In this document: positions 18,101 through 25,234 of the stretch, in pieces
Position numbering within the stretch: position 1 is the first letter of the stretch
Layout: the number at the start of each line of letters is the position of its first letter
DNA from: an uncultured Planctomycetia bacterium
Lineage (GTDB): Bacteria > Planctomycetota > UBA1135 > GCA-002686595
Assembly (NCBI GenBank): GCA_938003765.1
Contig: CALKYE010000072.1
Coordinates: forward strand, 1 to 64,000
DNA: 64,000 bases
Direction: 5' to 3'
The notes under the pieces: generated by a model
Databases searched by the model: none
What the model saw: the letters and a program-made list of their open reading frames with translations, nothing else
Told to the model about the DNA's origin: nothing
Translations under genes and position numbers: made by a program

Positions 18101-19279
18101 ATGCGCGTTCTGTACCTCACCGACTCGCTCTCGGACCTCGACGGCGTCGGGCGCTACGCCGTGCGGCTGATCCGCGCGCTGGAGCAGGAGCGGCCGGGCC
18201 TCGAGCCTCACGTTCTGCTCGCGCGCAAGCACCGACCGACCTCGCGCGAGGTCCCGCCGCACTGGAAGGTGCGCGTCGCGCTGCCGCCGGACTACTTCTT
18301 CCACATGAGCGCGCCCAAGTTCTGGGCGAGTCTGGCGACGGCTTCGTGGCGCGTGTTCGCCGCAGCGCGCGGCTGCGACCTCGTTCACGCGATCAAGGAC
18401 TACCCGCACAGCCTGGCGGGCTTGATCGGCGCGCGCATGGCGGGTGTTCCGTGCATCGCCACCGGCCACGGCACGTACACGGTGCAGCCGCTGCTCGATC
18501 CCAGGCACGCCGAGCGCGCGCGTTGGTGCTATCGGCGCTTCGAGGCGCTCATCGCCGTCAGCCGCTTCACGCAACGCCGCGTGGGCGAGATCGTGGGGGA
18601 CGGCGACGAGATCGCGCGCCGCATGCGCGTGATCCCCAACGCGGTCGATGCGGAGCACTTCGCCCGGCCGCGGGCCGTGGGCGCGAAGCCTTGGCATGCG
18701 CACCCGTTCACGCTCGCGATCGGCGAGCTCAAGGAACGCAAGGGCCATCACGTCTCGCTGGCCGCGTGGCTGCGCTGTGCGGCGTCACGGCCCGAGTTGC
18801 ACCACTACGTGATCGGCAAGGGCGCCGGCGACGAGTACCAGCGTTCGCTCGAAGCGCTCGTGCAGCGCGCGGGGCTGGCCGAGCGCGTGCACTTCCTCGG
18901 CAACGTCGACGAAGACGAGAAGATCGACCTCCTGCAGCGCTCGCAGGTGTTCGTGCACACGCCGGTGCGCGCCAGCGACGGCGGCTTCGAAGGCTTCGGG
19001 CTCGTGTACCTCGAGGCCTCGGCCGCCGGGGTCGCCTGTCTGGGCTCGCTGGGCTGCGGCGCCGAGGATGCGATCGTGCACGAGCGCACGGGGCTGTTGG
19101 TCGAGCCGACAGTGGACGCCGTCGGCGCGGCGCTCGCGCGCTTGCTCGACCACGAAGCGCTGCGCGACCGGCTCGGACGCGAGGGGCGCGTCCACGCCGC
19201 GAAATCGAGCTGGGCCGAGAACGCGCGCGCCGTGCTGTCCCTCTACGACGCCGCGCTGGCGAAGCGAGGCGAGCGCTGA
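18101..19279 (+). CDS. GT4-type glycosyltransferase
   Basis: A 392-residue GT-B enzyme starting MRVLYLTDSLSDLDGVGRY (the GVGRY loop is common in GT4 mannosyl- and rhamnosyltransferases). TGHGTYTVQPL lies in the acceptor domain. The donor domain contains IGELKERKGH, HFLGNVDEDEK and the EX7E pair E297-E305 (EGFGLVYLE). The stop overlaps the start of the flippase gene (TGATG), suggesting coupled translation and a shared role in one repeat unit. Donor unknown. Confidence 0.9.
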   Translation: MRVLYLTDSLSDLDGVGRYAVRLIRALEQERPGLEPHVLLARKHRPTSREVPPHWKVRVALPPDYFFHMSAPKFWASLATASWRVFAAARGCDLVHAIKDYPHSLAGLIGARMAGVPCIATGHGTYTVQPLLDPRHAERARWCYRRFEALIAVSRFTQRRVGEIVGDGDEIARRMRVIPNAVDAEHFARPRAVGAKPWHAHPFTLAIGELKERKGHHVSLAAWLRCAASRPELHHYVIGKGAGDEYQRSLEALVQRAGLAERVHFLGNVDEDEKIDLLQRSQVFVHTPVRASDGGFEGFGLVYLEASAAGVACLGSLGCGAEDAIVHERTGLLVEPTVDAVGAALARLLDHEALRDRLGREGRVHAAKSSWAENARAVLSLYDAALAKRGER

Positions 19280-20676
19280 TGCTCGACAAGCTCCGCAAGG
19301 TGCTGGCGCGCAAGTTCGTCGCCGACACGCTGGCGCTGCAGGCCAGCGGCATGCTCACGCAGCTCAGCGGCTTCGCGGCGTCGGCGTTGCTGGCATTCGC
19401 GCTCGGCGCTCACGGTCAGGGCCTGTTCCTGATGGCCGTCACGCTCCAGGCGTTGATGTTCAACCTGGTGAACGTGGGCGTGATCCAGGCCACGGTGAGC
19501 CAGGTCGCCGCGGCCTCGACGCGCGACAAGCGCGCCAAGCTGGCGGACTGGCTCGCGTTCCTGGTCAAGACGTACCTGATCACGTCGACGCTGATGATCG
19601 GCGTCGGGTACTTCGCGCTGCCGTACCTGTGCGAGAAGGTCTACGGCGATCAGCTCGCGCTCGACGAAGCGCGCGAGTTGGGACGCTGGGCGTGGTGGCT
19701 GACGTTCTGGATCGCGATCGACACTCCGCGCGCTGTGACGCAGGTCGCGTTCCACGGCACGCGGCGCATGAAGCCGCTCGCGCAGCTCGACGCAGCGCAC
19801 GAGCTGATCCGCCTCGCGACGACGGTGGGGGGCGTGGTGATCACGGGCTCGCCCGCCGGCGCCGTGCTCGGCGAGATCGCCAGCCGTCTGCTGGCCTCGT
19901 ACCTCGCGGCGCACATCTACCACGCCGCGCGAGCGGACGGCGGCGCGTGGCTTCCGGGCTGGCGCGAGATCATCGTGCGCGTGCCCGGCATCCCGATGCG
20001 TCAGGGCATCCGGCTCGGGCTGCGCATCGGCCTGATCAAGAACACCACCACGCTGGTGATCACGGTTCTGCCGCGCATGCTGCTCTCGGGCGCGGCGGGC
20101 TTCTCGTGGGTCGCCTACTTCACGATCGCGCAGAAGATCCTCGGCGTCGCGGGGATCGCGATGCAGGGCGTGTCGCGCAACACGCTGCCGGCGCTGGCCG
20201 AAATGCGCGGCAAGCACGACTTCCGCGGCTTCCGGCGCCTGTACTGGCGCACGACGCTGATCGGCGGCGGCGTGGTGACCGCGGCGATTCTGATCGGTCT
20301 CGCGCTCACTCCGGCGCTGCTGCGGCTCGCGTACCCGGAAGACTATTCCGACCCGGTGTTCACCTGCTGCGTGATCCTCGCGCTGGGGATGATCCCAGCC
20401 TCGTTCGCCGTGGCGCAGGATCCCTTCTACATCCTCACCAACCGCATGCGGCCCAACCTGGTGATCTGCCTGATTGGGGCGCTGGTGACGATTCCAGCCA
20501 ACCTGTGGCTCGTGCGGGTGCTTCCGCTCACGGGGCCCGTTTGGGGGCAGACGCTTTATCTCGCTTGGGTCCTCGTGCACTTCGGCTACATCGCGAGCTA
20601 CTTCCGCGCGGCGGATCCGGCGCGCGAATGGGCGACGCCGGAAAGCGCGGGCGGCGCAAGCAGCGCCAGCGGGTGA
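19279..20676 (+). CDS. Wzx-like polysaccharide flippase (MOP superfamily)
   Basis: A 465-residue integral membrane protein with about 12 hydrophobic segments. It begins with an amphipathic N-terminus and a first helix (TQLSGFAASALLAFALGAHG), as in polysaccharide_synt and MatE-type exporters. Such proteins flip undecaprenyl-linked oligosaccharides to the periplasm in Wzx/Wzy assembly. Charged cytoplasmic loops (STRDKRAK, RGKHDFRGFRRLYWR) separate the two helical halves. The ATG overlaps the stop of the preceding GT4. It closes the first transcription unit: a hairpin (20696-20721) and a new promoter candidate follow. Confidence 0.85.
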   Translation: MLDKLRKVLARKFVADTLALQASGMLTQLSGFAASALLAFALGAHGQGLFLMAVTLQALMFNLVNVGVIQATVSQVAAASTRDKRAKLADWLAFLVKTYLITSTLMIGVGYFALPYLCEKVYGDQLALDEARELGRWAWWLTFWIAIDTPRAVTQVAFHGTRRMKPLAQLDAAHELIRLATTVGGVVITGSPAGAVLGEIASRLLASYLAAHIYHAARADGGAWLPGWREIIVRVPGIPMRQGIRLGLRIGLIKNTTTLVITVLPRMLLSGAAGFSWVAYFTIAQKILGVAGIAMQGVSRNTLPALAEMRGKHDFRGFRRLYWRTTLIGGGVVTAAILIGLALTPALLRLAYPEDYSDPVFTCCVILALGMIPASFAVAQDPFYILTNRMRPNLVICLIGALVTIPANLWLVRVLPLTGPVWGQTLYLAWVLVHFGYIASYFRAADPAREWATPESAGGASSASG

Positions 20677-20695
20677 CCCGAAAAGACTCGATCGG

Positions 20696-20721
20696 CGCGC
20701 TTCGAGCGTCGGTCGAGCGCG
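20696..20721 (+). terminator. Hairpin after the flippase gene
   Basis: CGCGCTTCGA (20696-20705) pairs with TCGAGCGCG (20713-20721) apart from one bulged T, leaving a 7-base loop. It lies 20 bases after the flippase stop and 22 bases before a promoter candidate. There is no T-tract, so factor-assisted termination is possible. Confidence 0.35.
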
Positions 20722-20742
20722 GGGTCCGAAGGGGCTGCTCGC

Positions 20743-20771
20743 TTGCCCGACTCTGACGTGCGCGGTAGATT
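20743..20771 (+). promoter_or_regulatory. Candidate sigma70-like promoter for the radical SAM gene
   Basis: TTGCCC (20743-20748), a 17-base spacer and TAGATT (20766-20771). The predicted start near 20778 leaves a leader of about 120 bases before the ATG at 20898. The spacing is ideal and both boxes share the pattern of the other candidates here. Confidence 0.5.
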
Positions 20772-20897
20772 TGTCGAAGAGGGGCTGGCGCCGTGGTGCT
20801 CGGGTGAGCACCCCCGGCGCTCGAGGGCTGCTGGCAGCCGCTTCCAGCTCCGCCGCCTCTGCGCTCACCGCGCCACCTGCCCACGATCCACACCGCG

Positions 20898-22340
20898 ATG
20901 CGCAAGACACTGCTCACGTACGTCAAGCCGCACGTCCAGGAAGACCCGCTGGCGATGATCCTGGGGATCACCTATCTCGGGGCCTGCCTGGAGAAGGAGA
21001 AGATCCCCGTCGAGCTGGTCGACGAGCGCGTGGTCAACGACCAGTACATGCGCGAGGCGATCGAGCGCAACGACGTGATCGGGTTCGGCGCGCTGACGCC
21101 CAACATCCGTCGCGCGATCGCCTGGGCCAAGTACGCCAAGGAGAAGGGCAAGATCACGGTCATGGGCGGACCGCACGCGTCCGTCGACCAGGGCATCTTC
21201 CTCTCCAGCGGGCACTTCGATTACGTGCTCAAGGGCGAAGCCGAGGAGACGCTGCCCGAGTTCCTCAAGGGGCTCGAAGGCAACGATGACAAGGCGCTCT
21301 CGCAGGTCGCGGGACTCGCCGGCGTGCGCGATGGACAGGTGTGGGTCGACAACTCCGCGCCGCCGCTGATCAAGAAGCTCGACGAGCTGCCGCTGCCGGC
21401 GCGCCACCTGCTTCCGATGGAGAGCTACTTCAAGCTCAACCCCGAGAAGCTGACCTACATCTTCACGACGCGCGGCTGCCCGTTTAAGTGCATCTTCTGC
21501 CAGAAGGAGCTGACGGGCCGCGGCTTCCGAGTGCGCTCGACGGAAGCGATCGTCGACGAGCTCGAGCACATCGTCAAAACCTACAACCCGGGCGTGATCC
21601 TGTTCGTCGACGAGATCCTCACGCTGCGGCGCAAGCGCATCCACGAGATGTGCGACGAGATCCTGCGCCGCGGTTTGAAGTTCGAGTGGATCGCGAACAC
21701 GCGCGCGGACTGCGTCGACTACCCGCTGCTCAAGCACATGCACCGCGCAGGTTGCCGGCGCATCTACTACGGCTGGGAGTCGGGCTCGCAGAAGATGCTC
21801 GACGTGCTCAAGAAGGACCTCACGCCCGAAGCGATCGTCGAAGCGGCGCGCATGACGCGGCGCGCGGGCATCTGGGCCAAGGTCTACCTGATCGTCGGCA
21901 GCCCGGGCGAGACGCCCGAGGACATCGTCGAGACCGAGAAGGTGTTGCGCATGGCCGGTCCGGACCTGGTGCGCGTCAGCGTGTTCAACCCGCTGATCGG
22001 CACCGAGTCGTGGGACAACTACCAGGCGAACATCGACGTCACCGACCTGCGCGAGAACTACGTCTCGTCGAATCGCTCGGCCTACGTGCACGAGCACTTC
22101 AATCAGGTCGAGCTCGAAGAGCTGCGCAAGAACATGGTCCGCTCCTACGAGCGCTGGTACTACGGCTACTCGCAGCGCGCCAAGCGCTTCATGGAGCGCA
22201 CGATGTACTACCTCGAGAACCCGCAGTTCGGCCGCAAGCGTCTCGGTCGCGCGCTGGGCATCGTCCCGCCGCCGCGCAGCGAGAGCGTCGCCAACCGCGT
22301 CATGGACGAAGCGCGCGAAGCGGCTTCGGCCAAGAAGTAG
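20898..22340 (+). CDS. B12-binding-domain radical SAM protein
   Basis: A 480-residue protein. The N-terminal part (about 1-140) resembles a cobalamin-binding Rossmann domain (GITYLGACLEKEKIPVELVD, VIGFGALTPNIRRA, VMGGPHASVDQG). The radical SAM domain holds the iron-sulfur ligands C194-x3-C198-x2-C201 (RGCPFKCIFC) and later VYLIVGSPGETPED. It has the general layout of BchE/HpnJ/HpnR-type and methyltransferase-like enzymes, which use SAM radical chemistry often with cobalamin. Substrate is unknown; the setting among EPS genes suggests modification of a sugar or its lipid carrier. It has its own promoter candidate. Confidence 0.88.
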   Translation: MRKTLLTYVKPHVQEDPLAMILGITYLGACLEKEKIPVELVDERVVNDQYMREAIERNDVIGFGALTPNIRRAIAWAKYAKEKGKITVMGGPHASVDQGIFLSSGHFDYVLKGEAEETLPEFLKGLEGNDDKALSQVAGLAGVRDGQVWVDNSAPPLIKKLDELPLPARHLLPMESYFKLNPEKLTYIFTTRGCPFKCIFCQKELTGRGFRVRSTEAIVDELEHIVKTYNPGVILFVDEILTLRRKRIHEMCDEILRRGLKFEWIANTRADCVDYPLLKHMHRAGCRRIYYGWESGSQKMLDVLKKDLTPEAIVEAARMTRRAGIWAKVYLIVGSPGETPEDIVETEKVLRMAGPDLVRVSVFNPLIGTESWDNYQANIDVTDLRENYVSSNRSAYVHEHFNQVELEELRKNMVRSYERWYYGYSQRAKRFMERTMYYLENPQFGRKRLGRALGIVPPPRSESVANRVMDEAREAASAKK

Positions 22341-22403
22341 TTCGAGCCCTTCGAGCGCGCGCCGTGTTGGTCGGCGCCCGCGCCTCGAGCCTGTTCGCAT
22401 CTC

Positions 22404-22422
22404 GGCGCGCTGTCCGCGCGCC
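22404..22422 (+). terminator. GC hairpin after the radical SAM gene
   Basis: GGCGCGC (22404-22410) and GCGCGCC (22416-22422) form a perfect 7-bp stem with loop TGTCC. It lies 63 bases after the radical SAM stop and is followed by AGTCGTTGTC, without a proper T-run. Confidence 0.35.
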
Positions 22423-22479
22423 AGTCGTTGTCAGGCCGACTTCGTCGGAGATCGGCGTCCTCAGGAGGCGTGACAAGCC

Positions 22480-22728
22480 ATGCGATCCCACACGGGCGAG
22501 TTGCTCTACCGAACCTCCGATCGCGTCGAGGCAGCGTTGATCGAGATCGAACTCGTGCGGCGCTCCATCCCCGTCGTGACCTCGAACGGCGATGGCATGT
22601 CCGTGATGGGCGCCTTGCCCGGCGAGCCGTTCTACATCGAGCTGTGGACGCCCGCCGAGCGCTTGAGCGAAGCGCGTGAGGCGGTCGAGCCGTTCCTCTC
22701 GAGCTGCGAGCGCGGCGACTCGCTCTGA
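22480..22728 (+). CDS. Small DUF2007-like protein
   Basis: An 82-residue soluble protein. The N-terminal part, GELLYRTSDRVEAALIEIELVRRSIPVV, has the alpha/beta ferredoxin-like pattern of DUF2007, the 'putative prokaryotic signal transducing protein' family, and EPFYIELWTPAERLSEAREAV completes the fold. The family's function is unknown. A good Shine-Dalgarno sequence, AGGAGG at 22463-22468, 11 bases before the ATG, supports this start. It stands alone between hairpin-ended units and 21 bases before the GNAT gene. Confidence 0.8.
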   Translation: MRSHTGELLYRTSDRVEAALIEIELVRRSIPVVTSNGDGMSVMGALPGEPFYIELWTPAERLSEAREAVEPFLSSCERGDSL

Positions 22729-22749
22729 TCGAGCCCGGACCGCGCGAGC

Positions 22750-23946
22750 GTGCAGCGGACGCAAACGCTTGCGATCCCAGAGCGCCCGCACCTTGTTCGC
22801 CTCGCGCAGGCTGCGCATGATCGCGGCGTGACCGGTCACGCTGCGCCGCCGCCCGAAAGCGCCTCGCCGAGCGCCAAGCTCGTCGCGTGCGGGCCCGCGC
22901 AGCGCGCGGAGCAGGCGCTGCTGTACGCGGCGTGCTTCAAGAAGCCGCTCGCCGAGCGCGGGCTCGATTGGCGCTACGACGAGCTCCCGCACGGCCCGTC
23001 GGTGAGCTTCGTCACGCGCGAGGCGAACGGCGCGACGGTCTCGGGCTACGCCTGCAGTCCGCGCCTCGCGGTCTCGCGCGGCGACGACGCGACGGCGGCG
23101 GTCGTCGGCGAGACGGGCGACGTGATGACGCACCCCGACTGGCGCAAGCGCGGCTACTTCTCTGCGCTCGATCGGGCTGCGATGGCTGCGGCGCGGGAGC
23201 GCGGCTGGGCGTTCGCGTTCGGGCTGCCCAACCGCAAGTCGGCGCACATCTTCCTCGAGCTGGGCTGGCGGCGCATCGGCGCGGTGCGGCCGTGGACCTT
23301 CGTGCTGCGCGCCGATGCTCACGCACGCGCCTGGCGACGGCGCGAGGGACTGCTCGCCGCGTTGGGCGTTGGGCTGCTCGCCCGGCGCGGACGCTCACGC
23401 CGCGCGCAGCTCGCCCGCGCGCTCGCCGGACTGCGCGCGGAGCCGCTGACGGAGTTCCCGCGCGAGGTCGAGACGCTCTCGCGCGAGGTCGAGAAGCGCT
23501 TCGACTTCATGATCCGGCGCAGCAAGGCGTACTTGGACTGGCGCTTCTGCCGCGCGCCGTCGCGGCTGCATCGCTCGTTCGCGCTGCGTGACGCTTCGGG
23601 CGGACTGCTCGGCTACGTCGTGGTGCAGCTCCCGCGTCCTGGCCAGCCCGTGGGCTACCTCATCGACGTGCTCGCGCGCGACGACGAGCTCGTGGGAGCG
23701 GCGATCGAAGCGGGGCTGGGCGAACTCGAGCGCGCCGGCGCGAGCGTGGTCGAAGCCACGGCGATCGACGGCTCGTGGTGGCGCGCCCAGCTCGAGCGCG
23801 CTGGGTTCGGTCCGCCGCGTTCGGAGAACCACCTGATCGTGATCCAGGAGCCGCTGCAGCCGGAGCATCCGCTCACGCTCGCCGCGGCGGATGCGTCGAA
23901 ATGGTGCTTCACCGACGGCGACCGCGACGACGAAACCATGGGTTAG
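22750..23946 (+). CDS. Double-GNAT acyltransferase-like protein
   Basis: A 398-residue protein with two GNAT-like halves. The first (about 45-200) has GDVMTHPDWRKRGYFSALDRA, where RKRGYFS fits the acetyl-CoA-binding R/QxxGxG/A loop, then GLPNRKSAHIFLELGWRRIG. The second (about 270-375) has GGLLGYVVVQLPRPGQPVGYLID and ends with a typical GNAT tail (WWRAQLERAGFGPP). Proteins of this type near EPS deacetylases could N-acylate amino sugars or move aminoacyl groups. A GTG start is used; about 40 N-terminal residues are low-complexity, so a later start is possible. It is followed 13 bases later by a polysaccharide deacetylase. Confidence 0.75.
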   Translation: MQRTQTLAIPERPHLVRLAQAAHDRGVTGHAAPPPESASPSAKLVACGPAQRAEQALLYAACFKKPLAERGLDWRYDELPHGPSVSFVTREANGATVSGYACSPRLAVSRGDDATAAVVGETGDVMTHPDWRKRGYFSALDRAAMAAARERGWAFAFGLPNRKSAHIFLELGWRRIGAVRPWTFVLRADAHARAWRRREGLLAALGVGLLARRGRSRRAQLARALAGLRAEPLTEFPREVETLSREVEKRFDFMIRRSKAYLDWRFCRAPSRLHRSFALRDASGGLLGYVVVQLPRPGQPVGYLIDVLARDDELVGAAIEAGLGELERAGASVVEATAIDGSWWRAQLERAGFGPPRSENHLIVIQEPLQPEHPLTLAAADASKWCFTDGDRDDETMG

Positions 23947-23959
23947 ATTCGGGCGTTCC

Positions 23960-25042
23960 ATGGCGTTCAAGCACAAGCTCAAGCGCGCGCTGCGCGAAAC
24001 CTACGCGCGCGTGTTGTTCCACACGGGACTCTGCGCGCTGATCGACAAGCTCATGCCGCCGCGCCTGACGATCCTGGCCGGGCACTGCGTGCGGCCCGCG
24101 AGCGGCGCATGGCCGGCTGGCGAGCACCTCCCGGGCGACATGAGCATCGGCGAGAGCAAGCTCGAGCAGTTCCTGCGCTGGTTCGGCGCGCGCTTCGAGC
24201 TGGTGAGCGTGGGCGAGGGCGTGGCGCGCCTCGACCGCGGCCTGAACGGCAAGAGTCTGGTCGCGCTCTCGATGGACGACGGCTACCGCGACAACGCGCG
24301 CGTGCTCGCGCCGCTGCTCGCGCGCCACAAGGCGAGCGGCACCGTGTTCCTCGAGTCGCGCCCGCTCGACGAGCGCAAGGTCAACTGGGCGCACAAGTAC
24401 TTCTGGATCCTCGCGCGTTCGAGCCCGGAGGACTTCGTGCACCGCTTCGGCGAGCTGTCGAACGACACCAGCGCCTTCCACGTGATGAACCAGCACGTCA
24501 GCGAGGGGCGGGCTGACCCGCGCTACCACCTCAAGCTCGTGCTGAAGTACGACGCGCAACCCGCCGAGCGCGACCGCGTGCTCGACGCGATCTTCACAGA
24601 GCTCGGCGGCGACGAGCGCGCGTTGTGCGAGGCGCTCTACATGAGCTGGGACGAAGCGCGCGCGATGGCGCAGAGCGGGATCGAGCTCGGCGGCCACACG
24701 GTGAACCACCCGATCCTCTCCAAGCTGGGCGAAGCGGAGCAGTCGCGCGAGATCGGTCTGGGCGCGCAGTCGCTGAACCGCGAACTCGGGGCGCCGCCGC
24801 GCACCTTCGCCTACCCGTGGGGGCGTCGCTGGGACTTCGACCAGAACTCAGTCGCCGCGGCGCGCGCGAGCGGATTCGCCAGCGCGGTGACCATGCACGC
24901 GGGCGTGAACACGCCCCACAGCGATCGCTTCGCGCTCAAGCGCCTGGCGATCGACGACGGCGCGCAACTCCACCTGCTCGCCGCGGAGGCCTGCGGCGGG
25001 TTCGAGCTGCTGCGCCGGGTCGGGATCAATCTGTCGGAGTGA
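23960..25042 (+). CDS. Polysaccharide deacetylase (NodB/CE4-like)
   Basis: A 360-residue CE4-family protein, expected to remove N- or O-acetyl groups from a glycan in a metal-dependent way. Visible motifs are SMDDGYRDN (D106-D107, NodB motif 1), the metal-binding HTVNH (H246, H250; motif 2) and FAYPWGRRWDF (motif 3). No clear signal peptide is visible; residues 25-45 are only mildly hydrophobic, so it may act in the cytoplasm on lipid-linked intermediates. I chose the ATG at 23960; an upstream in-frame ATG overlaps the GNAT gene. It ends convergently with the minus-strand carbamoylation island. Confidence 0.88.
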   Translation: MAFKHKLKRALRETYARVLFHTGLCALIDKLMPPRLTILAGHCVRPASGAWPAGEHLPGDMSIGESKLEQFLRWFGARFELVSVGEGVARLDRGLNGKSLVALSMDDGYRDNARVLAPLLARHKASGTVFLESRPLDERKVNWAHKYFWILARSSPEDFVHRFGELSNDTSAFHVMNQHVSEGRADPRYHLKLVLKYDAQPAERDRVLDAIFTELGGDERALCEALYMSWDEARAMAQSGIELGGHTVNHPILSKLGEAEQSREIGLGAQSLNRELGAPPRTFAYPWGRRWDFDQNSVAAARASGFASAVTMHAGVNTPHSDRFALKRLAIDDGAQLHLLAAEACGGFELLRRVGINLSE

Positions 25043-25044
25043 AG

Positions 25045-25073
25045 CGCGCAGCGGCCGGTCGGCGCGCTGCGCG
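25045..25073 (+). terminator. Inverted repeat between convergent genes
   Basis: CGCGCAGCG (25045-25053) and CGCTGCGCG (25065-25073) form a 9-bp stem with an 11-base loop in the 37-base gap between the deacetylase and the small DUF5989-like gene. It could serve both strands. No T-tract is present. Confidence 0.4.
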
Positions 25074-25079
25074 AAGCGC

Positions 25080-25211
25080 TCAGAAGATCGTGTAGATGAA
25101 CGGCGAGCCTTCTTCGCCGCCGCCCAGGAAGAGCAGCGCCACGATGATCACGGCCGCAACCACGAACGGGGCCGCGAACCAGATCCAGTTTTCCTTGATG
25201 AATTCCTTCAT
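25080..25211 (-). CDS. DUF5989-like small membrane protein
   Basis: A 43-residue single-span membrane protein: MKEFIKENWIWF, then a hydrophobic helix (about 13-32), a short glycine/glutamate loop and the C-terminus SPFIYTIF. The C-terminal PFIYT(I/L)F and overall size match DUF5989, a tiny family typically found beside NodU/SxtI-type carbamoyltransferases (the saxitoxin cluster has equivalent small partners). It is the last gene of the minus-strand carbamoylation island, 23 bases after the SGNH-like gene, whose own C-terminus ends almost identically. The function is unknown; it may help place or stabilise the complex at the membrane. Confidence 0.75.
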   Translation of the reverse strand: MKEFIKENWIWFAAPFVVAAVIIVALLFLGGGEEGSPFIYTIF

Positions 25212-25234
25212 GGTGCTGCGGCCTGCGCTGGGCT

